Positions 27,028-36,104 of a DNA stretch of 64,000 bases are shown here, piece after piece. A program made the position numbers and the translations under genes. Within the stretch, counting starts at the first letter, position 1. Each line of letters opens with the position of its first letter. Source of the stretch: Profundicola sp048268105 (GTDB taxonomy: Bacteria > Bacteroidota > Bacteroidia > Flavobacteriales > Weeksellaceae). The DNA is taken from the NCBI GenBank assembly GCA_048268105.1, contig JBLWWH010000014.1, forward strand, positions 5,459 through 69,458, given 5' to 3'. The notes beneath the pieces were generated by a model. It was not told the DNA's origin and did not search any database. It worked only from the letters and a program-made list of their open reading frames with translations.

Positions 27028-28605
27028 ATGAAAAAACTTTTACTGTTAGCAGGAGCTTTATTTCTTGCGAATGTAAACGGCCAAGTTTTCCAAGAGAATT
27101 GGGATGGTGATGGCCCAGGGGTTGCTGAATGGATTATCATTGACAATGATGGAAATACCCCAGCAGAACCAGTTAGCGACTTTCTTACTGCATGGGTAAT
27201 TAAGGATCGTGGAGGTGAGATTCCTAATTACGGTGGTCCAGATGGGGACTTTGCTGCGGCTAGTACATCATGGTACGACCCTGCAGGACAATCTGATGAC
27301 TGGTTAATTTCACCTGAAATTAGTATACCAACAACAGGTAATATCTCTGTTAAGTGGGATGCAAAAGCACAAGATCCTGATTATCCTGATGGATATAATT
27401 TAATGGTGTCTCCAACTGCTGGAACTACAATCGCTGATTTCACTGAAAATTTATTCAGCATTGCACAGGAAAACGGTGAATGGACAACTAGAGTATCTTC
27501 ATTGGCAGATTACGCTGGACAAACCATTCGTTTAGCATGGGTTAACAATTCTACTGACAAATTTGTTTTATTACTTGACAACATTTCTGTTGAAGAATTA
27601 TCAGGAGAGGCTCCAAGTTGCCCAAGCTTGATTACGCCAGCTGATGAAGCTACAGATGTTGATGCTATTGGGGAAGTTACTTTTGCATGGGAAGCTCCAA
27701 CAACTGGTGGGGAAATAGAAAATTATACCTTCTATATTGGAACCAGCATGGATGATATGATAAATATCGGAAACACTACTGAAACGAGTGTTAGTTTAAC
27801 AGGTGTTCAAAGTGATACAACTTATTATTGGTATGTGGTTGCAAACAATTTATTCGGAACCTCTGAAGAGTGTGCAGTATACAGCTTCACAACAGCTCCT
27901 TCTCCTTTTAGTCCATATTGTGGGCCATTAGAAGTTAGTTCTGTTGAAGCGATAACTTATGTTGGATTCGCAGGAATCGATAATTCATCTGCAGCAGATA
28001 GCACGATTGGTCACGAAAACTTTATCGATCAGGTTGGTACAGTTGAACAAGGTGAAACTTATCAAATAACATTGAAAGGTAATACTTCAGGAGCTTATAC
28101 CAATAGATTTGCTGTATTTATTGACTGGAATCAGGATGGTACATTCAGTGCTGATGAAACCTATCAAGTAACGCAAGAAATTTATAATTCTACAGGTCTT
28201 GATGACATCCAGGCTGTTCATGAGATTAGTGTACCAGCGGATGCTATGCTAGGAGAAACTAGAATGAGAGTTAAGAAGATTTTTGGAACAACTAATTTCT
28301 TAGATCCTTGTGCAGGTGCAAGCTGGGGACAAGTAGAAGACTACACTATTAGCGTTAGTACTTTAGGTACAAATGATTTAAATCTTGCTAAGTTTAGTGT
28401 TTATCCAAATCCTACGAGCAAAGAGCTTAACATTAAAGGAACTGACGTTAAAAACGTAAAAGTTTATAATGTATTAGGTCAACAAATGAAAGTTTTCACA
28501 TCTAATAATTCAGTTAATGTTGAGAAATTAACTCCTGGTACTTATGTTCTTCAAGTCGAAGATATGCATGGTCAAGTTAAAACTACCAAGTTCATTAAGA
28601 AATAA
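27028..28605 (+). CDS. T9SS type A surface protein with choice-of-anchor J, Fn3 and GEVED domains
   Basis: A 525-residue exported protein. A signal peptide (MKKLLLLAGALFLANVNGQ) is followed by a choice-of-anchor J jelly-roll domain (about residues 20-195, with DDWLISPEIS). Next come a fibronectin III-like domain (about 200-295, SPADEATDV-type start, DTTYYWYVVA) and a GEVED domain (about 325-450, with FAVFIDWNQDGTFSADE and GQVEDYTI). The type A sorting domain (about 458-525, SVYPNPTSKELNIKG to FIKK) directs T9SS export. No catalytic domain is visible, so it may be structural, adhesive or carbohydrate-binding. It is transcribed alone and has a strong terminator. Confidence 0.9.
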   Translation: MKKLLLLAGALFLANVNGQVFQENWDGDGPGVAEWIIIDNDGNTPAEPVSDFLTAWVIKDRGGEIPNYGGPDGDFAAASTSWYDPAGQSDDWLISPEISIPTTGNISVKWDAKAQDPDYPDGYNLMVSPTAGTTIADFTENLFSIAQENGEWTTRVSSLADYAGQTIRLAWVNNSTDKFVLLLDNISVEELSGEAPSCPSLITPADEATDVDAIGEVTFAWEAPTTGGEIENYTFYIGTSMDDMINIGNTTETSVSLTGVQSDTTYYWYVVANNLFGTSEECAVYSFTTAPSPFSPYCGPLEVSSVEAITYVGFAGIDNSSAADSTIGHENFIDQVGTVEQGETYQITLKGNTSGAYTNRFAVFIDWNQDGTFSADETYQVTQEIYNSTGLDDIQAVHEISVPADAMLGETRMRVKKIFGTTNFLDPCAGASWGQVEDYTISVSTLGTNDLNLAKFSVYPNPTSKELNIKGTDVKNVKVYNVLGQQMKVFTSNNSVNVEKLTPGTYVLQVEDMHGQVKTTKFIKK

Positions 28606-28632
28606 TTTCTTTTTATTTCAAATCAATGATAG

Positions 28633-28662
28633 AATCGCCCTAGCAATAGGGCGATTTTTTTT
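28633..28662 (+). terminator. Intrinsic terminator after the GEVED surface protein
   Basis: A perfect 10-bp stem, AATCGCCCTA (28633-28642) with TAGGGCGATT (28647-28656), loop GCAA and a T-run. Confidence 0.92.
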
Positions 28663-29088
28663 ATTAATAAAGTTCACAAATTAAATCAAATAACTAATTG
28701 TAGGACAACTCGTACATATAGCAGAAAGTCTTTCTATCGGCATCAAATATTTAATACCATTTATCTACCTCCTCTCCCACTTGGTTTAGCTCGAGAAACA
28801 TATGAGACGATCCCACATCAAGGAATCTTAACCATCAAGTTTTATAAATTAAAATCTACAGTCCTTAATAAATATTACTTACAAGCTCTATGCATTCAGA
28901 ACTAAAGAGAAAGCATTCAGATTTCAATACAGCTAAACACTCTACTTTATTAAAATCACTCTGTAGATGAGCCTAATTAAGCCTCCTAGTATACAACTCA
29001 AACACAAACTAAGTTTTATGTCGAGGCTTGTGAGTACTTTTCTATTTATTGTATGGCTTACTACTATTAAGGCATTACAAATTAAGCA
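28663..29088. other. Gene-free spacer between convergent terminators
   Basis: About 425 nt between two facing terminators. Stops occur frequently in all frames, no promoter consensus or structured RNA was recognised, and short translated stretches match nothing I know. It could be the remnant of a lost gene, but no recognisable fragment supports that. Confidence 0.5.
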
Positions 29089-29122
29089 TAAAAAAATCTC
29101 GTCCATTTCTGAACGAGATTTT
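29089..29122 (-). terminator. Intrinsic terminator of secDF
   Basis: On the minus strand, a perfect 10-bp stem (29113-29122 with 29093-29102) and a 10-nt loop lead into a T-run, 27 nt after the secDF stop. Confidence 0.85.
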
Positions 29123-29148
29123 ATAGTCCTCATTGGAATAATATAAAA

Positions 29149-32121
29149 TTATTCGGGTCTGTTCTTTAATGTCTTTCTTGAGAAATCGTATGCTAAGAAA
29201 GAAGCAACGAAAACTGAAGAGTAAGTACCAATTCCGATACCAACTAATAAGGCAAACATAAAGCTACGGATTGTTTCTCCACCGAAAATGAAAATTACTA
29301 AAATTACGAATAAGGTCGTGAATGAAGTATTCATTGTTCTGGTTAAAGTGGTATTAATCGCAGCATTGATTAATTTACCAAATGACATTTTTGGGTGATC
29401 GTACATAAACTCACGGATTCTATCGAATACAATTACAGTATCGTTAATAGAGTATCCAATTACCGTTAGAATCGCTGCAATAAATGCGACGTCGATTTCT
29501 AAAGAGAATGGTACAATTCCGTGTAGTAAAGAGAATAATCCTAATACGATTAATGAATCGTGGAATACTGCTAAAACTGCAGCCGCAGAAAATTGCCATT
29601 TACGGAAACGAATCAATAGGTAAAGGAATACCATGGCCAAAGCAAAAGCTACTGAGTAAAATGCATTATAGGTAATGTCATCTGCAATCGATGGACCTAC
29701 TTTTCTGTACTCTACTAGACCAAGCGCTTGTCCTTGGGTCTCACCTACGTTCACAAACTCGTCAAAAGTTTGATCCGCTGGTAAGTATTTCTTTAAACCT
29801 GCGTATAATTTCTCTTCTACTTCTTTATCAACTTCTTGAGCATCATCTTCTGATTTATACTTTGTGCTAATTTTGAGTTGATTTGAACTACCAATCGTTA
29901 CCACATTTGGGTGATACTGTGTACCATCTTCGTCAACAAATACATTAGCTAAATCAGCAGCCACTTCGTTAGCAGCGACTGGTTGATCGAATCTAACTTT
30001 ATATTCTCTACCATTTTGGAATTCAATACCAAGGTTTAAACCTCTTGTAACTAAAGCTCCAACTGAGATTAATAAAAGAATGGCAGAAATGAGATAAGCA
30101 GTTTTCTTGAATTTCAAGAAATCGTATTTCGCATTCTTTAAAAAAGTTAAGGTTAATTTGTTACCAAATGAAACCTTCTTACCATTATCTAATCTACTAT
30201 AGATTAATAATTTAGCAAACAGTACAGACGTGAATAATGAAGTAAAAATACCAATCATTAAGGTTACTGCAAATCCTTTAATAGGACCTTCTCCAAAGAA
30301 GAATAATACAATCGCCGTAATTAAGGTTGTTACGTTAGCATCTACAATTGCAGAGATAGCACCCTTCCAAGAGTAAGCAATACTTACTGATTCTTTAAGT
30401 GATTTACCCTTAAACAATTCTTCTTTTACACGCTCATAAATAATCACGTTGGCATCCACCGCCATACCAATGGTTAAAACAACCCCGGCAATACCTGGTA
30501 GGGTAAGTACCGCACCGAATGAAACTAAGATTCCGAATAAGAATAATAGGTTCGTGATTAATGCAATAACAGAAACAATACCTGCCCCACTATAGAATAA
30601 AATCATGTAAACAAACACTAAAGCTAAAGCAATAGCGAATGATAAAATACCAGCTTGAATAGCTTCTTTACCTAAAGATGGACCAACTACGTCTGCTTGA
30701 ATAATACTTGCAGAGGCTGGTAAACTACCTGCTGATAATACACTTGATAAATCTTTTGCCTCGTTGAAAGTAAAATCTCCAGAAATTTGAGATCTTCCTC
30801 CTGCAATTGGTTCATTAATATTGGGTGCACTATATACCAAGTTATCTAAAACAATGGCAATAGGTTTTTGGTTAAATTGCTTAGTTATTTCATACCAATT
30901 CTGAGCTCCTTGAGAGTTCATTTGCATGGACACCATAACTTCGTTACCGAAAGTTTGAGTTTGTCTATCAGCACTCGCAGAAGTAACAGAACCACCATCC
31001 ATCAATGCCTCATTTTTAGCATTTCCACGAATTGCATATAATGGTAATAAATCTGTTTCTTGGTTGGCAGCGTCTTTAATGGTCTTATTACCCCATAAGA
31101 ATTTAAAGTTTCTTAAGTTACCTGGTAATAGAGATTTCCCAACGGTACTATGAATAGCATTATTCACTTCAGCTGTATCAGACGTAGGAACGACAAATAC
31201 ATGACTCGCCCCACCTTGTGAAGGAACCATTTTGGAAATTAATGGAACTGCTGTTGATGTAGAATCTAATTCTGCAGAAAGTCTATTACTTAATGAGGAG
31301 AAATACCCTGCGATATCATTATTCATTCTTACAGCTTCCCAGAATTCTAGTTTAGCAGTTGATTGTAATAAATTCTTAACACGATCAGTGTCTTTAACTC
31401 CTGGTAATTCTACTAAGATTCTACCAGAACCACTCTCGCCTACTCTCTGAACAACAGGTTGAGTTACCCCAAACTGGTCAATACGAGCACGAATAACTTG
31501 GAATGCTGTACTAACTTTAGACTCAATATGATCACGAATCACCTGCTCTGCTTGTGCATCGGATGTGTTAATGTTTATTGTTTCTGAGTTATTACGCGTA
31601 CCAAACCAAGATGGAGATGCTAATTTTAAGTCACCTTTTTCTTGCTTGTAAGTATTGTATTCTGCGAAGAAATCATCGATATACTCTGAGTTACTGGCTT
31701 TTTGCCTTTCAGAGGTACGATTTAAAACTTCTAAAAAGTCAGGATCTTGACTCTTATCAGCTAAATCCGACAATAAATCTCTAATTGATACTTGAAGAAT
31801 AACGTTCATACCACCCTTAAGGTCTAGTCCTAGGGACATTTCCTTTTCCTTGGCGGTATTGTAGTCATATTTTACAATGCCTAAATTTAACGTGTCTTTT
31901 GATAATCTACTTAGTGTACTATTCTTAAAAGAATTTTGGTATGACTCGCGTTCAGCGACTGTTAAATCTGGAGATTTAGACAGAAGAGAATCCATTTTGA
32001 ACTGGACTTCTTTGTTTGCCTTAGTCTCGACATTGTTGGTATACCATGTAAAACTTAAATAATACAAACTCATAAGGGCCATCACTGTGGCAAATGTGAG
32101 TACTAAACCTTTTCCTTGCAT
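29149..32121 (-). CDS. secDF: Fused protein translocase subunit SecDF
   Basis: A 990-residue inner-membrane protein fusing SecD and SecF, which uses the proton gradient to pull exported proteins through SecYEG. The SecD half has one N-terminal helix, a periplasmic region with GLDLKGGMNVILQV (about residue 90) and VVGPSLGKEAIQAG, then a helix bundle with GMAVDANVIIYERVKEEL. The SecF half begins near residue 640 with LNLGIEFQNGREY and ends with the equivalent VIGYSINDTVIVFDRIRE. Twelve membrane helices are expected. Fusion of SecD and SecF is usual in Bacteroidota. A minus-strand promoter lies 29-60 nt upstream. Confidence 0.96.
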   Translation of the reverse strand: MQGKGLVLTFATVMALMSLYYLSFTWYTNNVETKANKEVQFKMDSLLSKSPDLTVAERESYQNSFKNSTLSRLSKDTLNLGIVKYDYNTAKEKEMSLGLDLKGGMNVILQVSIRDLLSDLADKSQDPDFLEVLNRTSERQKASNSEYIDDFFAEYNTYKQEKGDLKLASPSWFGTRNNSETININTSDAQAEQVIRDHIESKVSTAFQVIRARIDQFGVTQPVVQRVGESGSGRILVELPGVKDTDRVKNLLQSTAKLEFWEAVRMNNDIAGYFSSLSNRLSAELDSTSTAVPLISKMVPSQGGASHVFVVPTSDTAEVNNAIHSTVGKSLLPGNLRNFKFLWGNKTIKDAANQETDLLPLYAIRGNAKNEALMDGGSVTSASADRQTQTFGNEVMVSMQMNSQGAQNWYEITKQFNQKPIAIVLDNLVYSAPNINEPIAGGRSQISGDFTFNEAKDLSSVLSAGSLPASASIIQADVVGPSLGKEAIQAGILSFAIALALVFVYMILFYSGAGIVSVIALITNLLFLFGILVSFGAVLTLPGIAGVVLTIGMAVDANVIIYERVKEELFKGKSLKESVSIAYSWKGAISAIVDANVTTLITAIVLFFFGEGPIKGFAVTLMIGIFTSLFTSVLFAKLLIYSRLDNGKKVSFGNKLTLTFLKNAKYDFLKFKKTAYLISAILLLISVGALVTRGLNLGIEFQNGREYKVRFDQPVAANEVAADLANVFVDEDGTQYHPNVVTIGSSNQLKISTKYKSEDDAQEVDKEVEEKLYAGLKKYLPADQTFDEFVNVGETQGQALGLVEYRKVGPSIADDITYNAFYSVAFALAMVFLYLLIRFRKWQFSAAAVLAVFHDSLIVLGLFSLLHGIVPFSLEIDVAFIAAILTVIGYSINDTVIVFDRIREFMYDHPKMSFGKLINAAINTTLTRTMNTSFTTLFVILVIFIFGGETIRSFMFALLVGIGIGTYSSVFVASFLAYDFSRKTLKNRPE

Positions 32122-32149
32122 TCTGATTTGGTTTGTTCTTATTAACGCG

Positions 32150-32181
32150 CAAATATAACTCTATGCTTATAATTTTCACAA
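32150..32181 (-). promoter_or_regulatory. secDF promoter
   Basis: On the minus strand, TTG (32179-32181), a 21-nt spacer and TATATTTG (32150-32157) match the Bacteroidota consensus, about 29 nt before the secDF ATG. Confidence 0.65.
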
Positions 32182-32324
32182 TTATTTATGATATTTCCTT
32201 AAGCATCAGGCTTAATTACTTATCATACAGCATCTTATACTATAAATGCGAAGGAAAAATGAGCTTCAAAGCTTATATTTATCACAAATTATCTATTAGA
32301 TTTTACAAATTTTATAAATGATAG

Positions 32325-32332
32325 TATCTTTG
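32325..32332 (+). promoter_or_regulatory. -7 element of the tdh operon
   Basis: TATCTTTG matches TAnnTTTG and lies 35 nt before the threonine dehydrogenase ATG. No convincing -33 TTG was found. Confidence 0.5.
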
Positions 32333-32367
32333 AATCCATTTTATAGCATACTTTTAAAAATAATTGA

Positions 32368-33321
32368 ATGACAAAAATTTTAGTAACTGGTGCATTGGGC
32401 CAAATTGGCTCTGAGCTAGCAGAAAAATTAGCGCAGATTTACGGATCTGAGCATATTTTAATTACAGATATTAGAGAACCTGAGCAGAATCATTTAGATA
32501 TTCCTTATCAAAAACTTGATGTGAATAATGAACAAGCCATCAAGGATATCGTTATCAACAACCAAATTACTGAAGTTTATCATTTAGCTGCTATGCTTTC
32601 TGCAACGGCAGAGAAATATCCTATCCAAGGCTGGAATTTAAACACCAATTCTCTTCTGACTTTTCTAGAATTAGCAAGAGATAAAAAGTTGAGCAAAATA
32701 TTTTGGCCTAGTAGTATTGCTGTATTTGGTAGAGGTGCTGCGGCTGACATGACGCCACAAGAAGAAGTTACCAACCCATTAAGCATGTATGGTGTGGCTA
32801 AAGTTGCAGGAGAAGGTTTCTGCGAAATTTATCACCAAAAATATGGTGTTGATGTAAGAAGCATCAGATACCCAGGTTTAATCAGCTGGAAAACTCTCCC
32901 AGGAGGTGGAACGACAGATTATGCTGTAGATATTTACTACAAAGCATTAGAAGACAAAAAATATGAAAGCTTTATCGGAGAAGGAACGGCTCTTCCTATG
33001 ATGTATATGGACGACGCTATTCGCGCAACCATTGAGTTAATGCAAGCTCCAAAAGAGGATTTAAACATTCATACCGCCTATAACTTACAAGGAATTTCAT
33101 TTACTCCAGAAGAAATTGCTGCTGAAATCAAAAAGCATATTCCTGATTTCGAGATGTCGTATGCCCCAGATTACAGACAAGCCATTGCTGAGTCTTGGCC
33201 CAATAGCATAGACGACACTCAGGCACAAAAAGACTGGAACTGGAAACCTGAGTTTGACTTAGATTCTATGACGGTGCAAATGCTAGAGCATCTTCAAAAA
33301 AAATTACAACTTAAAGCATAA
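32368..33321 (+). CDS. L-threonine 3-dehydrogenase, GalE-like SDR type
   Basis: A 317-residue NAD-dependent extended short-chain dehydrogenase. The N-terminal nucleotide-binding motif is GALGQIGSELAEKL, and the catalytic S-x-Y-x-x-x-K pattern appears as SSIAVFG followed by YGVAKVAGE. The sequence pattern (PGLISWKTLPGGGTTDYAVDIYY, then FTPEEIAAEI) is that of the GalE-like threonine dehydrogenases described from Flavobacterium, which oxidise threonine to 2-amino-3-oxobutyrate. It is the first gene of a cluster; the AmgK-like kinase starts 10 nt after its stop. Its metabolic link to the amino sugar genes behind it is unclear. Confidence 0.85.
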   Translation: MTKILVTGALGQIGSELAEKLAQIYGSEHILITDIREPEQNHLDIPYQKLDVNNEQAIKDIVINNQITEVYHLAAMLSATAEKYPIQGWNLNTNSLLTFLELARDKKLSKIFWPSSIAVFGRGAAADMTPQEEVTNPLSMYGVAKVAGEGFCEIYHQKYGVDVRSIRYPGLISWKTLPGGGTTDYAVDIYYKALEDKKYESFIGEGTALPMMYMDDAIRATIELMQAPKEDLNIHTAYNLQGISFTPEEIAAEIKKHIPDFEMSYAPDYRQAIAESWPNSIDDTQAQKDWNWKPEFDLDSMTVQMLEHLQKKLQLKA

Positions 33322-33331
33322 CAAAATTCCT

Positions 33332-34327
33332 ATGTCTAAAATAGATGAATTTCTTCAATCTTTTAGTTCTACTTCTCATGCCATTGAAAAAATAGCAGAG
33401 AGTGGATCTGGAAGAACAAATTATCGCTTTAAAACAAAAAATGACTCATATGTCCTCACCCATAGTGAGGACATTTTAGAAAATGAATCTTTCTTTTATT
33501 TGAGCAATCTTTTCGAAAATTTGAATGGCTTTGTTCCTGAAGTTTTGCAAGTGAGCAAGGATAAAACTATGTATGTTCAGGATGATTTGGGAGATGAAAG
33601 CTTATTACATCTTAAATTATCTAAAGATTCAAAGGTTTCTAAAATGTACGAATTGGCTGTTAAAAAACTTGTTCATCTACAAATTGGCGCTCATCAAATC
33701 ATAGATTACACAAAACTAAAAGGCTCAAGTTCTTTTGATAAAATACTGGTTTTAAGAGATTTGTTCTATTTTAAGAATTATTTCCTTGATTTAATTGAGC
33801 TTGAATATGAACAATCTGATTTATTATCAGAATTTGAAAAAATAGCTGAAGCCGTTGTTAAAACTAATTATAGATATTTTATGTTCCGTGATTTTCAGGG
33901 AAGGAATATCTTAGTTAAAGATGACAAAACCTATTTTATCGATTTCCAAGATGGCATGGAAGGACCTATTGCATATGATTTGGTTTCGTTGTTATGGCAG
34001 GCCAAAGCTGAACTCACAAATGAAGAGAAAGAAAGCTTATACCATATATATACGTCAGAGTTACAGAAATTAATTCCTACTAAATTTGATGCTACAGATT
34101 TCGAAAAAGATTATAAGATTTGTGTTTTGATTCGTTTACTTCAAGTTTTAGGTGCTTACGGTAAATTAGGTATCATGCAACAAAAGCCTCATTTTAAGGA
34201 TAGTTTAAGTTATGGAATTAAAAATTTAAATGATATAGCTGCTTCTGGAATTATGAATGATTATCCCAACTTAAAATCAATTTGTTTAGCTTTAGAAAGT
34301 ACACAAGTTCCTAAAATTAAAAACTAA
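33332..34327 (+). CDS. AmgK-like phosphotransferase (anomeric amino-sugar kinase candidate)
   Basis: A 331-residue protein of the aminoglycoside phosphotransferase/choline kinase superfamily. The N-terminal lobe has SGSGRTNYRFKTKNDSY. The catalytic loop is FRDFQGRN at residues 185-192 with catalytic D187, and the metal-binding motif is FIDFQDGMEGPIAYDLVSLLW. The first histidine of HxDxxxxN is Phe here. The FQD-x-x-x-GPI-x-YD motif is typical of AmgK, which phosphorylates MurNAc or GlcNAc at C1 in cell-wall recycling. Immediately downstream (1-nt overlap) is a RapZ C-domain protein and then a MurU-like nucleotidyltransferase, which supports this role. Substrate is inferred. Confidence 0.8.
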   Translation: MSKIDEFLQSFSSTSHAIEKIAESGSGRTNYRFKTKNDSYVLTHSEDILENESFFYLSNLFENLNGFVPEVLQVSKDKTMYVQDDLGDESLLHLKLSKDSKVSKMYELAVKKLVHLQIGAHQIIDYTKLKGSSSFDKILVLRDLFYFKNYFLDLIELEYEQSDLLSEFEKIAEAVVKTNYRYFMFRDFQGRNILVKDDKTYFIDFQDGMEGPIAYDLVSLLWQAKAELTNEEKESLYHIYTSELQKLIPTKFDATDFEKDYKICVLIRLLQVLGAYGKLGIMQQKPHFKDSLSYGIKNLNDIAASGIMNDYPNLKSICLALESTQVPKIKN

Positions 34328-34752
34328 TGTCCAAAAAATTACACATAAATGTTCGAAGTTTCTCTTACAAAAACGGCATTCCCGAAGATAAATCTGGCAA
34401 CGGAGGTGGTTATGCTTTTGATTGTCGAGGAATTTTAAATCCGGGAAGAATCGAGGAGTTCAAAACTCAAACAGGAAGAGATAAAGCGGTGATTAAATAT
34501 TTGGAATCTCAGACCAGAATGCCTGATTTCATTCAATCTGCGGTATCCATTGTAGAAATTTCTGTAGAAGATTATTTAAAAAGGAATTTTTCCAATTTAG
34601 AGGTTAATTTTGGCTGTACGGGAGGCCAACATCGGTCTGTGTTTGCAGCAGATTATCTGGCAGAACATTTAAAAACAAAATATCCAGAAGTCGATGTAAA
34701 GGTTGAACATGTAGTTCAAGAGGCAAAAAATTGGATTAATAAGCCCTATTGA
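34327..34752 (+). CDS. Free-standing RapZ C-terminal domain protein
   Basis: A 141-residue protein corresponding only to the C-terminal domain of RapZ, without the N-terminal P-loop ATPase domain. The hallmark GCTGGQHRS lies at residues 96-104, preceded by the SFSYKNGIP and FDCRGILNPG motifs. In E. coli this domain binds glucosamine 6-phosphate and the GlmZ/GlmY small RNAs and so controls GlmS. Here the start overlaps the kinase stop by 1 nt (TAATG) and the stop is 1 nt from the next gene, so translation is probably coupled. A sensing or ligand-binding role in amino-sugar metabolism is inferred from family and position. The canonical GGRHRS is GGQHRS. Confidence 0.85.
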   Translation: MSKKLHINVRSFSYKNGIPEDKSGNGGGYAFDCRGILNPGRIEEFKTQTGRDKAVIKYLESQTRMPDFIQSAVSIVEISVEDYLKRNFSNLEVNFGCTGGQHRSVFAADYLAEHLKTKYPEVDVKVEHVVQEAKNWINKPY

Positions 34753-34753
34753 T

Positions 34754-35464
34754 ATGAAAGCTATGATTTTTGCAGCTGGATTAGGAACTCGGTTAAAACC
34801 CTTTACTTTAAACGCTCCCAAAGCATTATTTCCTGTGAATGGCAAATCTTTATTACAGCGCAATATTGAATATCTTAAATTATATGGCATTCAAGAGTTT
34901 GTAATCAACGTGCATCATTTTGCGAATCAAATTGAAGATTTTTTATTAGAAAATGACAATTTTAATGTTGAAATTCAGATTTCAGATGAAAGAGAGGAAT
35001 TATTAGAAACGGGTGGCGGACTACTTAAAGCCAAAGATTTATTAGGTGACAAACCATTCCTGGTCATGAATTCAGATATTCTGAGCGATATGCCGATCGA
35101 TGAATTTATTGAGTTTCATTCGCAGCATCATGCTTTAATCTCTTTGGCAGTGAGTGACAGAGAAAGCACCCGAAAATTATTATTCGATGAAAACAACAAG
35201 CTTTGTGGCTGGAAAGATTTACGAAATGGAGACAGTATCATCGAAAAACCAAATTTTAAACAAGCTTTAGCTTTTAGTGGAATTCACATTATCGACCCCA
35301 AATTTTTTGAATTAAACTCTTTTGAAGGTAAATTCTCTATCATGAAACCCTACATGGAATTAATGAAAAAACATGAAATATATGGATTCGATCACACAGG
35401 CTACAAACTTTTGGATGTTGGTAAAATGGAAAGTATTGCCTTGGCGGAGGAATGGTTTGCTTAG
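34754..35464 (+). CDS. MurU-like sugar nucleotidyltransferase
   Basis: A 236-residue nucleotidyltransferase. The signature AAGLGTRLKPFTLNAPKALFPV is the nucleotide-binding loop with its conserved PKAL lysine, followed by ETGGGLLKA, the metal-binding MNSDIL, and a C-terminal LLDVGKME. The short size without a left-handed beta helix fits MurU (MurNAc-1-phosphate uridylyltransferase) or mannose-1-phosphate guanylyltransferase-like proteins. Position behind the AmgK-like kinase favours MurU, which together with AmgK bypasses de novo UDP-MurNAc synthesis. The sequence alone does not decide between UTP and GTP. Confidence 0.82.
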   Translation: MKAMIFAAGLGTRLKPFTLNAPKALFPVNGKSLLQRNIEYLKLYGIQEFVINVHHFANQIEDFLLENDNFNVEIQISDEREELLETGGGLLKAKDLLGDKPFLVMNSDILSDMPIDEFIEFHSQHHALISLAVSDRESTRKLLFDENNKLCGWKDLRNGDSIIEKPNFKQALAFSGIHIIDPKFFELNSFEGKFSIMKPYMELMKKHEIYGFDHTGYKLLDVGKMESIALAEEWFA

Positions 35465-35533
35465 TTTAAAAAAAATTAACCCATTTTTTTAGAATTTCTC
35501 CACATTTTGCTTTATTTTTAAGAAAAATATCGC

Positions 35534-36055
35534 ATGAGAACTTTTCTAATTTTACTTTTTAGTTTTCTCTTCATCCATTGCAATAATGATGATGATGGGC
35601 ACCAAGCCTTACCTCCAGCCACCCAAACAGGAGAAGGTACGTTTGCCTGTTATGTTGATGGAAAAGCTTTTATTGATACCAGCGGAGGATGGTTTAATTG
35701 TTTTTATCAATATGTCGGAGGTTATTATTTTTCTATAGGGGGACAAGATGAAGAAAAAGCACCATGGGCTATTATGATACAAACAAATGATAAAACAATA
35801 TCGCAAGGAGAAATACTTCCATTAAAAAGTGATACAAGAGGTAATGCGTTTGCAACAGGATTATTTTATACATCTAATACTGGGGGAGATTATTCTTTAA
35901 CTAATAATGAATATACAGGTGAATTACATATCACCAAACTAGATTTTGAAAATCATATCGTTTCTGGAACTTTTTGGTTTGATATACCTCATCCTATTAC
36001 GGGAGACACCGTTAAAATAAGAGAAGGAAGATTTGATACACGTTTTACGCAATAA
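35534..36055 (+). CDS. Small lipoprotein (DUF6252-like), copy 1 of a tandem pair
   Basis: A 173-residue lipoprotein with a signal peptide ending FLFIHC, lipidated Cys at residue 16, followed by NNDDD, an acidic patch of the kind that exports lipoproteins to the cell surface in this phylum. The mature domain contains LPPATQTGEGTFACYVDGKAF and ends VSGTFWFDI, IREGRFDTRFTQ, matching a Bacteroidota lipoprotein family I recall as DUF6252. Function is unknown. The following gene is a close paralogue whose first 60 codons are almost identical at DNA level while the middle is different. Confidence 0.82.
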   Translation: MRTFLILLFSFLFIHCNNDDDGHQALPPATQTGEGTFACYVDGKAFIDTSGGWFNCFYQYVGGYYFSIGGQDEEKAPWAIMIQTNDKTISQGEILPLKSDTRGNAFATGLFYTSNTGGDYSLTNNEYTGELHITKLDFENHIVSGTFWFDIPHPITGDTVKIREGRFDTRFTQ

Positions 36056-36104
36056 AATATTTGAATTTTAATAATTTTTAAGTTATATTTAACAAATATC
36101 TACT

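Noticed and set aside
28942..29133. 63-codon minus-strand open frame
   Set aside because: It runs through the secDF terminator, has no promoter and resembles no family; treated as chance.
31232..32062. Plus-strand short frames antisense to secDF
   Set aside because: Low-complexity mirror frames of a conserved gene, without promoters or start signals.
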